Positions 1-11,700 of a stretch of 64,000 bases of DNA are shown piece after piece. A model generated the notes under the pieces. That model did no database searches, was not told where the DNA came from, and saw nothing but the letters and a program-made list of their open reading frames with translations. The stretch comes from Desmodesmus armatus (lineage: Eukaryota > Chlorophyta > Chlorophyceae > Sphaeropleales > Scenedesmaceae), in contig VIIQ02000846.1 of assembly GCA_007449985.2 (NCBI GenBank), positions 62,001-126,000 on the forward strand, given 5' to 3'. A program made the translations under genes and the position numbers. Position 1 is the first letter of the stretch. The number at the start of each line of letters is the position of its first letter.

Positions 1-1182
1 GCCATCTTTGAAGGACCTGACAGTGACAGGTGAACACCTCGGCACCCTAAAAGGTGAGCAGCCACTTCTTCTTACATGGGGAGGGCCCTCGGGGGGGGGG
101 GGGGGGGCAGGGATGTGCATGATGTTGGTGTGCCTTCCAAAATTTGTATAGTATGCAACCAGCCCGCTACTAGTAGGCTGGCTGGCTGGCAGCCAGCCTC
201 AGTAGCTGCCCATCATGAACAAACCCCCTTGGCCCTGCTGCCACAGCAAATTTGACGGTCAGCTGTTCAGGCCATGGTCATGCACGCCACTCCGCTGCTG
301 CTGCAACCTTGCGGTTTTACGCACATCATGTTGACTTGACGTCTGGTTTCACGCTGTTTGGTGTGTAGGTGTGGTGGCTATGACAGCATGCCGCAGCCTG
401 ACCCAGCTTCATGTGCAGATTCACGCTGCTAATCTCCAGACACCCATCTTTCTGGAGACCCAGGTGCGCACATGATCACTCACAACAGCACCCATGGCAG
501 GTGGAGACATCCCTGTACTGGTACAACATAGCACACATTGGGTTTGATTTGCATTGAGAGTGCTGTTGGCAGCTTGAGGGCCAACAGTAGCACTGCTGGT
601 GACCCTAGGGCTGTGACAACGCCCTTTGGGGCATGGTTGTGGGGTGGCTGTGCTTGTTGTCACGGCTACCTGTGGCTGCATGCCTGCAGTTGGGACAAAG
701 GTTGGTTTGGCTGCCAGCACGCAATGGCATTTGATGAGCACTTTCTGTACCTTGTCTGCGATTCGTCCTCAGATATGCGCCTTGGACAGACAGCAGTGTG
801 GTGTGTGGAGGTTGATGCAAGCGATGCTGTGCTGTGCTGTGTTGCTGTGTCATGCCTGCATATTCCGCAGGCGCCTGCTGGCAGCCCCCCTGACACATGG
901 TACAGCCTGCCAGCAGCAGTCATCACAACCGCCCAGCAGCTGGTGCCCAGCTTGCACGATGGGGTTGTCTCTGATGTCTACCACCACCTCACTGCAGCAG
1001 CTACAGCCGCCATGGGCATTGTTCAGGCTGAGCAGCAGCAGGAGGTGGCTGGCTTGAGGCAGCGCACAGCAGCACTGGAGGCAGCACAGGCGGAGCAGCA
1101 GCAGCAGACCGGGTTGCTGCAGCAACAGATGCAGGAGATGCAGGCAGCAATGCAGCAGCTGCTGCAGGGGTCAAGGCAGTAG
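1..1182 (+). CDS. F-box/LRR-family protein, 3' end only (copy A)
   Basis: Only the last three exons lie in the window: ..1-53, 369-463 and 871-1182 (TAG). The first encodes the end of a leucine-rich repeat (SLKDLTVTGEHLGTLK), the second another LRR-like strand (VVAMTACRSLTQLHV), and the third 103 residues ending in a Gln/Glu-rich coiled coil (VQAEQQQEVAGLRQRTAALEAAQ). Intron phases (1, then 0) and exon borders are the same as in the complete inverted paralogue at 8742-12156, which supports both models. The F-box part, if present, is left of the window. A role as a substrate adaptor of an SCF ubiquitin ligase is inferred from copy B only. Confidence 0.75.
91..107. repeat. Poly-G run in intron of copy A
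   Basis: About 17 consecutive G. Similar long G or C runs occur at about 7408, 24310, 27630, 28026, 42651, 55850 and 63856, nearly always in introns or spacers. Their lengths are likely to be unreliable in the assembly. Confidence 0.8.
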
Positions 1183-1887
1183 GTAGGGTACAGCAGCGCA
1201 GCATTGGCACAATGTGACTGCCCGCACGCTCGTTGGGACGTTGTCCCGGATGGGGTTTGACGTGTCCGGCTGTTTTGCTGAGTGGTTGTGGAGTGTGAAG
1301 GATATGCTGTGATGCTGTAATGCATCATGACAGGTCGGCTCAGTTAATCTGGCGGGGTCAGTTGGTTGAGCAAGCCAACAAATTGGTGTTGCGTCACAGT
1401 TGCACATGATTCAGCAAGACGCCCTAACAGAGCTAGAATGCATTCATGGTGATGAGTTGTCAACTGCAGGAACATATCTGATTGGCAACCCTGCATCATG
1501 TGGTGGCCCCGCAGCATGCATGCCAAACCAGACACCAGGCCCCGAAGCATCCATGCCAACCCACAGACCAGGACCAAACATAATAACTTCTATATGATTT
1601 GCAAGCGGGATACGTTTGAGAGAGTGTTAAGTTCTGCAAAACTGCTACAGCCGATCTAGATCTGATTTTTGGGAAGTGAGGGTGACCCAGGAGGCGCGCA
1701 GAAAAGCCCAATGCTGCATGACATAACACTTTTTCTATCACAACATCGTCAGTATCTGTATAAACACAGTCAGTACGCGTGACAAAACCACCAGGGCACA
1801 GGCTCTGATCAACTCAGATGTTTCAGGTTGCCTGCGTCAGATCGCCCCTTTGCCGCACCCATCTGATACCCAATACTGATCAGCAAA
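1183..1887. other. Spacer between copy A and NDK gene
   Basis: Holds the 3' flank of the F-box/LRR copy A and the upstream region of the NDK gene. The open frames here are short, low in coding character and lack matching splice sites. I see no RNA gene, clear TATA box or repeat. Confidence 0.5.
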
Positions 1888-4334
1888 ATGTGGAGGTCAG
1901 CTCGCAGCCTGCTGCGCCTTGCAGCTCGCACCACCCAGCAGCAAGGTGCGTCACCGTGTCCACAGCTGCAGCCTTGCAGGTGCTGTGTGAATGCAGCACG
2001 GACCCAGCTGTAGCTCAACTGTACTCTGATAAAATGTGTGCTTCAAGGCTGCACCCACCCCAGTACACAATGAAAGTATCTGGCCACACATTGCGCTGCC
2101 ATGGCAGGGGCAGTTGACAACCAACAGTGTACGCACAACCTTTGTTCCAGCCCAAAGTATGCAGCCTATCCAGCAGGCTCCAATCTACAGCGTGTGTGTT
2201 CTGTTCTAATGTTTTATACTGCAGGTGCAGCCCGTGCAGCAGCGTGTGGCATCCGCTCTGTCTCCCAGTCAGCAGCTGCTGCAGGGTTTCCCCCCCTGCG
2301 CCCTTATGGGGCTGGAGCAGCCATGTTCCTGATGGCAGGGGCGGCAATGCTGGGTGAGTCACAGTCACCCCTCTGACTGTGAGGTGCTTACAGAGTCCCA
2401 CACAACAGAGTCACACTGCCCCACTGAGTGTGCAGTCGGTTGCTGCAAGCTTCTGAAGGGCAGGGTGTGAGTTTGGACGCCCCCCTCTCCGGGCTGGTTG
2501 CATCCGTCCACTGGCTGGGGGAGTTGCAGCAACAGTTGCTGAACAAATACCATTTGACACCCTTCCTGATCATAACAACACCTTCTACCAAAGCTGCAAG
2601 TATAGTTGCGTGCAGCACTGACCCCCACACCCCTGATGGTCCAGTTGAGCAATCAGCAACAGCGGTCATGCCAGAAAGGCAGCCAGCATCACCTGCTGCC
2701 CGCCTGTCACTTGTCACTTTGTATGTGCATGAGCGCAATGTGCCTCTAGACAGCATGTGCCTATAGACAGCTTGGGTGCCTACAGACAGCATGTGTGCAT
2801 CCCCCTGCTGCAGGCTTTGCCCCGTCTGCCCTGGCTGATGGCCCCTCTGGCTCCCTTGCGCGTGAGGAGCTGAGCTTCATCATGATCAAGCCTGATGGGG
2901 TGCACAGGGGACTCATCGCAGGTATGCAGCAGCAGCAGCACCAGCAGCAACATCAGCAACGCCAAGCCAAGCATATCCTATCCTGCGGCAAGAGCTGAAG
3001 GGTAGAATAGAATAGGCTCAGCTTGCAGGGGTTGGTATCCGCTTCAACCCACATGCGATTGTACTACATGGTATGCCTGCTGCTCATGGCAGATGCAGTC
3101 ACACGCAGCCCCTCCTGTCAAACTCCGCTGAGTGGCAGTGCGCAGTCAGCTGTCCTCCATATGGCTCGCTGTGCTGTCTGGACACGCGTTGTGCCAATGT
3201 CCTGGTTTTTTACCAACCGGTGTGGCCCTGCTGCTCTCACAGACAGCACCTGCACTACCCCATTCTGCTGCTGTTGGTGTGAAAAGCCCAACACCCCTGC
3301 TGCTTGTTGGTGTGTTGTTGCAGACATCATTGCTCGCTTTGAGCGCAAGGGCTACAAGCTGGTGGGAATCAAGGTCATAGTGCCTACAGCGGTGAGAGAC
3401 AGGGGTGTGCCCGGGGGGTGGGGTGGGGGGTGGGGGGAGGCACTGGGGCAGGGCGGCGACCCGCGCTGTCCTTCTCCTCTGCGCGGCAGCGGGCGTGAAG
3501 GGAGTAGGGAGTGGCAGTCACTGCCAGGCAGTGGCCTCTTGCTGCAGCAACCACCTGCCTGGAAAGTGCATGAGTGCCCTGTGTCACGCTTAATTTTCAA
3601 TCATCGCATTGATCTGCCAAATGGTCAGTTTGTGTTACGTCAAGGCACAGCTCTGTCAGCTTCTCACCGTCAAGCTGTGTACAATGACACTCCTTCTTTA
3701 CTTTGAGTCACCAGTGACACTTCTTGACCTGCTTTTGCCATGCCACTGCTGTATGCAGGGGCTGGCTGCCAAGCACTATGCTGAACATGAGGGCAAGCCT
3801 TTCTTTGAGAAGGTATGTGTGGCAGGCAGTGCAGTCTGGGGGCCAGGGCCGGTGGCGGGTTGGCCTGCAGCACCCTACTCAGCGAGTGTTGCACATGATC
3901 TGCAGCAAGTCAAACAGCAGACAAGGAGAGAGTAGACTGCATGTGCCAACAAAGTGATATGTCTTGTTTCTACGACCCCTCTGGCACTCACACCACCCAC
4001 TCCGCCACCTGCTATTGTGCCCCTATCCTCCACCACTCCCCTCTTCTCCCCACCCCCTTCCCAGCTGGTGAACTTCCTGTCCTCTGGCCCTGTTGTGGCA
4101 ATGGTGTGGGAGGGCAAGGAGGTGGTCAAGTACGGGCGCACAATGATTGGGGCCACCAACCCCCTGGCCTCAGCCCCTGGCACCATCAGGGGTGACTACG
4201 GCATCGACGTGGGGCGCAACATCATCCACGGCAGCGACTCTGTGGACAGTGCTCAGCGGGAGATCGCGCTGTGGTTCAAGGCAGAGGAGCTGGCGAGTTA
4301 CGAACCAACCACATGTGCATGGGTGTACGAATGA
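1888..4334 (+). CDS. NDK: Nucleoside diphosphate kinase, mitochondrial type III
   Basis: Six exons: 1888-1945, 2225-2353, 2814-2921, 3324-3391, 3759-3812, 4065-4334 (228 aa; phase closes throughout). It transfers the terminal phosphate between nucleoside tri- and diphosphates through a phosphohistidine. The N-terminus [19 protein letters not shown] is an Arg-rich, acid-free targeting peptide, followed by a hydrophobic Ala/Met stretch (about residues 50-64), as in organellar group III NDPKs. The kinase domain (about 75-222) has [14 protein letters not shown], the [11 protein letters not shown] block, the nucleotide-binding region [10 protein letters not shown] and the active-site NIIHGSDS with catalytic His194. 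All catalytic motifs are present. The location (mitochondrial matrix or intermembrane space versus plastid) is inferred from the presequence. Confidence 0.9.
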
Positions 4335-4613
4335 ACCTTGAGTGTAGGTAGCTGTAGGGCCTGCAGATCTGCTTTCAAGTAAAGAATCAGGAGTTGAGAG
4401 AGAGTCTTGGTAACAGATTCACGGTCGTGCTTCATGCTTTGGCTGGTTCCTGATTCGGAGTGATCGCTAGACGGTGGAATTGGGCCTGGCGCTGGTCAGC
4501 CAGCTGTTCTTGTGGTCAACCATCATCACAACTGAAACTGCTACAACCAGCCGAACACCAACCAAGCAGCCTGGCTCCAATTTTGTGACGTTAGCAGACG
4601 TAAAGCAGCCACA

Positions 4614-7600
4614 ATGCAAGGCACACAGTTGCGATCAGCTCGCTTTTCGGCCTTCGGGGCAACACCACTACGCCTGGGGAGGGCAAGGACTGCCAGATGC
4701 ACCTGTCAGGTATACACAGTGAATAGTAAAGCATAGCATGTTCACACGCACACGGAGCCAGCGCAGAAACATTGGAGAGATCTTGATGTGGATGCAGATC
4801 AGTAACCAATGCAAGTCTGTGTGTGCAGGTTTCCAGCAGCAGCAGTGAGGCGCAGGTAGCAGCGCCTGCGACAGCAGAAGGGCTCATCTTTGGCAGGGGC
4901 GATGCAGGAGCATGGGACTCTGCTGCTGTAGGCAATCCTGTGGTGAGTGCTGACAGCCTGGAATGCCCGAGGCTGGCATGGGCCACATGGCACCATGTAC
5001 CATACTGCAGCAAAATATTGGCTGTGCATTTTATGCAAGCAGTATCAAGTTGGTTGCACGGTTGATGACAACAGCAGTGGCGCAAGGAGGCAGGCCCTGG
5101 GGGGCTGCAGTCAATATGCAGGCTGTTTCAAGTTTGTGTGCACACGCTGCTTGTGCACACAGGTCCGCTGCTTTGTTGGTGACAATGAGCAGCGCTGGTA
5201 CATGTGGTACTCAGGCAGCAGTGAACCCATGCAGGGCCTGGCAGGAGTGGCAGCAGCAGCAGGAAGCATAGGTGAGATGCCCAAGCACACCGCCTGACTG
5301 GCTCACGAGCTCATCCAGCTGTGCAACAGCCTCTTGCTCGCAACCCTTGCAGTAGAACGTTGGCCGATGCAGAACTTTACTGCACCCAGCAGCTGCTGCA
5401 GACGGAACAGGAAATCAAAGTGTGGTTGATGGTTGCGAGCCCTTGTGTAGTGCAGTGCTAGTGTGAGTTGGCTGTGCCGAGAGACAGCCAGTACCAGGTC
5501 CCGCCCACAGGGCACTTGAGGAGTGCGTAAATTGCACCATAAGCAGTTGGGTGGTGTACTATGAAGTAGTCCTGTCGACACTTGGAGACCACTGGCACAA
5601 TGACACCACCAACCACAAGTGGTGCTTTCCAATGACCCCTCCTAGCTGCCCTGTGGCAGTGCCTACTGTTGTCACACAATTGCATGGCATGTGAACATTG
5701 CTTCGTACAGCCAAATGGGCCTCCCTGGGCTCACTCCTCACTAAGCCAAGTGCACGTCGCATACCCAACTCCATGTTGAACACAAGTGTTCTTGGACCCT
5801 ACTGAATGCAGGTGTTGCTGTGTCGACGGATGGCATCAACTGGCTGCGTGGTCAGGGCACTGTTGAGGGCCACAGGTCTGCAGCTGAGCAGTATGGTGAT
5901 GTGGGGGTGGTGCTCAGCCCCAACAGCGACAACTGGTGGACATGCGACACAGCACACTTGTCGGTCGCTGATGTACAGGTGTGTCGGGGAGGGGGGGGGG
6001 CCAGGGTGCAGAGAGTGCAGTGGGAGGGTAGAGGCAGTTGACGCCAAGGGTGATGGGGGGGGGGGGCAGGCAGCAACGGAGCTGCTTGCTCAAAGAGAGG
6101 GGCAGTATGGGAATAGTAAGAAATCACTGGATATTGACACCCACCGTAGACTGGTGCGTTCCTGTCAGGCCAAGGGGGCTGTTGCATGGAGGTGCACGTG
6201 CAGGTGATCATTTGCCCCACCCCCACCGGCCCCAACCACCCCTGTTCATGTCATACCCGTGCCACTGCAGGTGCTGTCCAACGGCAGTGTGAGCAATGGT
6301 GTGGGTGTGTACTGGATGTTCTACAGTGGGGGTGACTTTGAGCCAGTGGCAGCACCCCAAGGGCTGCCTGGTGCAGTAGAGGGGGCTGCTGTGGAAGGAC
6401 TGCGCATGCGACCAGGACTGGCCATGAGCCAGGTGGGTGGCGATGTAACGGGACAGCGAGTCAGCGCTGTGCAGCATACAGGGTTGAGCACAGGCATGGC
6501 TGCTATGATTGGCGCGTCTTAGGAGTTGCTGGTGTTTTGCGCAGCACAGGCATGACTGCTGTTGGTGGGCGCATTATAGGGGCTGCTGGTGTTTTGCGCA
6601 GCAATTAGGATCGGTATTGTGTGCAGCATGTACTTTGGGAGGTTACAGGCATAGCTTGTCAAGCCAGCGCCCTGGTAAAGGTAAGACAGCACGAGTCTGG
6701 GTGAGCTCCTTCACCAGCGTGTCGTGTGGTGAGCGGGCAAAGTAAGGCAATGTTATGTGTGTGGGTCCGTGCTCGCAGGATGGCCGCAACTGGGCACGTA
6801 TCGAAGCAGAGCACCACACCCATGCCCTCTTCGATGTCGGGCCCGCTGGTGCGTGGGACTCTACTTTTATAGGTCACCCCCAGGTGGTCAGTGCAGGGCC
6901 GCGTGACATGCGCATGTACTACCACTCCTTTGATGCTGCTGCTGGCAAGTTCAAGGTTGGCATGGCCTCCTCGAAGGATGGATTCAACTGGAAGAAGGAT
7001 GGGGTGGTGTTCGAGGGTGGCAGCAGCCAGGCAGACTTTGATGCAGGAGGAGCAGCAGCGTGCCATGTGGTGAGTGGGCAGGCAAAGCAAGATCACGCTA
7101 CATGGAGACGTGATAGCTGCGATGTGATATGGCTATCAGCTTGGTGTGCATGCCGGTCTCTTCTTCAGCTCATCCCTGCTGGGCTTCAGCATGGTGACGG
7201 CTCCATTGATAGCACACACCAGTTAAGGCCGCATCTCGTCCGGTGTGTGCCCCTGCGTGACACCAACCTGCCACTGGGCCCCTGCCACCACGCCCACAGT
7301 ATTTGTCACACCCCTGGTGTGCTGAGCTGCACTACCTCACACCAACCCCATGTGACCCACCACACTACATGTCAAGCCCCCTGCTGCCCCCCTTCCCCTC
7401 AACCCCCCCCCCCCCCCCACCCCCATGTCCTGCAGGTCCCTGACCCTGACACCCGGCAGTTCCTCATGTTCTACGAAGCTGTGGCAGCAGACGGCAGCCG
7501 CAGCATAGGCCTAGCCACCTCACAAGACGGCCGTGCCAGCTGGCAGCGGCAGCCAGCACCCCTCCTCACCCCCTCACAGCTGCAGTATGCATGGGACGGG

Positions 7601-7780
7601 GGCAGCGTAGGTGCTCCCTGTGCTGTGCCTATGTCTGCGGGGAGGTGGCGGCTGTACTATGCTGGCCGGGGGAAGCAGGAGGGGCCGTGGGAGGGGATTG
7701 GGGTGGCGCTGGGTGGACGTGAGGAGGGCAGCTTGACGGGGCCTATGGCCTTCAAGCGGCGCACTGGGCGGAAGGAGTGA
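4614..7780 (+). CDS. Plastid-targeted five-bladed beta-propeller glycosidase-like protein (GH32/43/68 superfamily fold)
   Basis: Seven exons: 4614-4709, 4829-4942, 5163-5271, 5812-5978, 6271-6432, 6779-7069, 7436-7780 (427 aa). The first 32 residues (MQGTQLRSARFSAFG, Arg/Ser rich, no acids) look like a chloroplast transit peptide. The body repeats a propeller signature: GAWDS at about 59-63 and 240-244 and YAWDGG at 364-369, each with W-D, and the strand motifs WYMWYSG, VYWMFYSGG, MRMYYHSF, FLMFYEA and RLYYAGRG, plus S-x-DG-x-N/S-W loops (STDGINW, SSKDGFNW, SQDGRASW). This is typical of the arabinanase/levansucrase/invertase superfamily, and homologues occur in plants and algae. Substrate and catalytic competence are not known. 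A 341-residue open frame over the last two exons reads through an intron and is not the product. Confidence 0.8.
6485..6603 (+). repeat. Two-copy tandem repeat of about 56 bp in an intron
   Basis: Two adjacent imperfect copies, each running from GCACAGGCATG to GCTGGTGTTTTGCGCAGCA, lie in the intron 6433-6778 of the propeller gene. The copies differ at several positions, so the duplication is not recent. Confidence 0.6.
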
Positions 7781-7912
7781 GAGAGCGGTGATTGCATTGG
7801 TTTTGCAGTGTTGAGAGAGGTTGAAGTGTTCTTGCCCTACTGGCGTGTTGCATGTGTTGGCCGCATGGCGTAACGGCACAAATTGATCTGCCCATCTCTG
7901 GATGTGATATAT

Positions 7913-7971
7913 CACTATATAGTGTCACACTATATAGTGTCACTTGCTGGGTGAGTCACCCAGCAAGTGAC
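7913..7971. repeat. Cluster of three palindromes
   Basis: CACTATATAGTG, itself a perfect 12-bp palindrome, occurs twice (7913-7924 and 7928-7939), separated by TCA. It is followed directly by an inverted repeat with 16-bp perfect arms (7939-7954 and 7956-7971; GTCACTTGCTGGGTGA) around one unpaired base. Whether it is a terminator, a cruciform or a remnant of a mobile element cannot be decided from sequence. Confidence 0.85.
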
Positions 7972-8095
7972 TGCAACTAGAGTTCAGGCAAGAGTCCACG
8001 TGCGCTGTCCCACCAGCCAATCAGCCAAAAGGCGGGCACGCCTGCCTGTACACCTGCATACTGTTGCCCACATACATCCTGTCAAGGCAGCCCCA

Positions 8096-8162
8096 TCAAC
8101 CAGGTGGCCAGCGCAGCTGACGGTTACCCCTGAATGCAGGTGGATGTGGTGCACAGACTAGC
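8096..8162 (-). pseudogene. Decayed copy of the last HINT1 exon
   Basis: The complement matches exon 5 of the HINT1 gene at 13084-13151 at roughly 85% by eye, continuing a little past the stop codon (GGGGCTGCC). The acceptor AG is lost, the Gln codon after the junction reads TAG, and there are small indels within the HxHxH region, so it cannot encode a working exon. The Arg-Gln-Leu-Arg-Trp-Pro-Pro-Gly end is still readable. No other HINT exons were found beside it, suggesting a segmental or partial duplication and not a processed copy. Confidence 0.75.
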
Positions 8163-8741
8163 CCATGACACAACCGCAGCAGAAGCAGTGGCAGAAGCTG
8201 CTGTACGCAGCAGTAGGAGCGCCTGAGGGACATGCAGCACTAATGCGGACATGCTGCTCAGCAGCATGCGCAATGTCAGGCTGACATTGTTTCCCCCCAG
8301 GAGACCCTGGCTGCCTTGCGGGTTGCACTCTGACGTGCCAAATGCTGTGACTGTTGATGTTTTGACATGTTAACCTGCCCATGGCTATCTCTAATGGTCC
8401 CTTCCTTCAGGCCCTGAGGGTCAGCATGGAGCCAATTACAAGGCAGTGTGTGAACATTCATATCTTCCCACATGGTTTGGTTGCCAGTCGGATTTTTTGC
8501 TGCATGCAAGAAGTCCTGCAGGCTGTTGGCCCCTGCTACGCTTTGTTTGCTGAGTAAGCAGCTGATGAATCAGCCAACCACATCCAAAATCCAGGAGAAC
8601 AAACTATCGCAGTGGACATGATGGCATCATTCCTTGGTCTGTCACATCAACTGTCCCCCAACAAACCAGCAGTGCGGCATCATCCTGTGACAATCATACA
8701 ACAACCCAATACAGACACCCATGACTCCGACTGTACTACCC

Positions 8742-11700
8742 TTACTGCCTCAGCCCCTGCAACAAATGCTGCATGGCTGTCTGCATATCCTGCACCTGCT
8801 GCTGCAGCACACCGTTCTGCTGCTGCATCTCCCGCATCTGCTGCTGCTGCTCCGCCTGTGCTGCCTCCAGTGCTGCTGTGCGCTGCCTCAAGCCAGCCAC
8901 CTCCTGCTGCTGCTCAGCCTGAACAATGCCCATAGCGGCTGCAGCTGACAAGGTCAGGTGGTGGTAGATGTCAAAGAGTCCTTCATCATGCTGCAAGTCT
9001 GGCACCAGGTCCCAAGCGGTTTCAATGACTGCTGCTGGCAGGCGGCTCCAGGTGTCAGGGGGGCTGCCAGCAGGCGCCTGCAGAATATGCAAGTGGGGAT
9101 AACACAGCACAACATAGCATAAGCTGCTTGACACGAAACACAGCATCACTTTGACCGGTCAAGGCATTGCATTTGAACCGCACAACGGATCTGCTGTAGC
9201 ACTCCTTCTTGAAGTAGCAGCAGATTTTGCGCAGTCACTAAGGGTCAGCAAACCCTCCTTTGCCCTTGTGTGTACGGTACGGCAAGCATGCAACGGGAAC
9301 CCACAACAATGCCCTGCAGGATGTTGTCGCAGCCCAGCAGTGCACCTGCCAGGGCACTGCAGCGTCCCTTTTGCAGCCTCAAACCATTGAACAATGGCAA
9401 CCGTGGAGCACGATGGTGACCATTGTGTGCCACTGGCAGATGCTGGTATTGCTGACTCAACTTCATCAGGCCTGATGGGCACACCTGATCGGGATGGGCA
9501 TGCGCTGTCATTTTGCAATGTCAACCAGTGTGCAAGACAGTGCAACCTCAAGAGTGTGCTGGTACATTCAAGCTGTCACATTGCTATCGATGCCGGCATT
9601 GGGGTTGTTTGGAGCAATCATGGGGGCTGTTGTGAGCTTCAGCATTGGTTGTGGTTGACGCACCTGGTTCTCCACTCTCAGATCAGCGACGTACGTCTCC
9701 ACCACAAGCCGGGTCAGGCTGCGGCAAGCTGTCATAGCCACCACACCTATGTAGGCACAACATGATGCGCAGTGAACCGCCAGATCGAAGCAGCGGCAGG
9801 AGGACTCAGCAAAAGCCCACTGGTGGCGGCAGCAACAGAGGTGGCGTGCCTGGCCATCCACGCGGCGTGGACAGCTGACCCTCCAAGCCGCTGCTGTCAG
9901 CAGGGCTAGGGGGCTACTGGTGATGTGCTGCTGATAAGGCTGGCTGAGGCTGGATGGCCAAGCACGAGGCTCTACAAACCTGTCAAATACCTGCAACAAA
10001 GCCCGCCTGTCACACGTGGCTTTGCTGCATGGAGAGGATGTAGCAGGCAACTTAACAGCTCTACAGAAGGGTCCAGCCAGAGCTAATCCTGAGCCGTTGG
10101 GGTTGAGGACTTATGCTGGTTCCCTGGCCGAGACGCGGTGCCGCACCGCGTGCGGCCCCAGTGGGGCTAAATAATATATTTGGACCAGTCCCAACAGATT
10201 CCCCTTGCTAGTGTGACGCCAAAGCACCCAGGTCGCCCCCCACCTGCAGTTGACCACTCCAAGTGACAATCTTCAGGGAAGGTGGGGTGAATCAGCAGAT
10301 AAGTATTGATAAGCCTGTGGACAAACCACTGTACATAAGTGTCAGAGCTGTTCTCCCAGCTACCCGGCTTGTGCAATTGCCACCCCACCCCCATCTCAGA
10401 TGACCAGGCTACTTACCACTGAGCGTGCCCACGCGCGAGTCATCCACTGTTAGGTCCCTCAAAGACGGCAGGGCTGCCAGCGCCCTCCAGCCTGCATAGC
10501 TGACAGGCACGTTCAAAAAGTTCAGCCGCTGCAGGCAAGGAAACCCACTCAAGAGCTGCAGCCCGTGCTCAAAGAGCGCGGCATTGAGGGCATCTGGGTC
10601 CTCTTCTCCAGTGTCTCCCAAACGCAGTTGCATGCTCGTGAGCCCGGGGCAGCACTGCACCGCCCGTGTGAGCGTAGCGCGGTGCTCCGGAAGCAGCAGT
10701 GCCCCGTCGAGGAACACCTCGGACAGCTGCGGCAGCTGCTGCTGCTCGGGCGGGAACAGCAGGCTGATCTGTGCACTCGACAGCTCGACCACGTCGAGCC
10801 TGGTCAGCTGGCTGGAGGATGTCAGCGCTGCAATACCGGCTGGGGTCGCCACCCCATCGGCCATCGCTTCAACGCGCAGGAGCAGGGACTGCAGCTTGGT
10901 GAGCTGCGTCAGCACGTCAAGCCCTGGCTCTGAATAGCCTTTGTATACTGCATGGCAGCGCAGGTTCAGGCTGCGCATGTCCTGCATGTGCCCCAGTAGC
11001 ACTGGTTGGAACATGTCCACCCAGCCAAGGGTCAGCACCTGCAGCGCTGTCAGCTGGCGCAACCAAGGGGTGGTTGCCGCTGTGAGGGTGAGCCCCACTG
11101 CACCTGTACTTTGGCCCTGCCAGCACTCAAGCTTGAGCTGGGTCAAGCTGACCGGGAGGTCAGCCAGAGCCTGATTGGTCAGGGCACCGGCCAACGTCAG
11201 CATCTGTAGGGCTGGCAGGCTGCTGCAGGCCTCTAGTACTGCGGGGCTGCGAAATTCAGGGAGCCCCTCCAGCACTAAGCTGGTGAGATGTGGCTGCATG
11301 GGCAGGGCCAAGGCCAGCTCAACCATGTTGGCAATGTTGCGGCTGTGCTGTGTGCCCGGGGGGCCGTCATCTGTGTGGCTGTAGCTGTGGCTGTACCTGA
11401 GAGACAAGCTGCTGAGGTGCTTCAGGGACCGCAGGCCCTTGAGGTTCAGCCTGCAATCCCTCAGGCTGAGCTGTGTGAGGGCTGACAGCTCTGGGGTCAA
11501 GAACGGCAAAAAGACCCTGGGTGGCTCCTGCTGCTCCTTATCCTGCTGCTGCTGTTGCTGATGGTGCTGCTGTTGTCGGCCTGCATCTGCTGGTGCATGG
11601 GTCACATCCATGAAGGAGAGGTCCAGGCTGCGGAGGGTAGCCAGCTGCTCACTGGGCAACACAAGCGTTTTGTGCTGCTTTGGTGGGCTGTTTGCCATGA

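Larger units (their letters stand above)
7781..8741. other. Spacer between two convergent genes
   Basis: Lies between the 3' ends of the propeller gene (+) and F-box/LRR copy B (-). It contains the palindrome cluster at 7913-7971 and the decayed HINT exon at 8096-8162. The complement of TTACA at about 8438 gives a possible TGTAA poly(A) signal for copy B about 300 nt past its stop. Confidence 0.5.
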
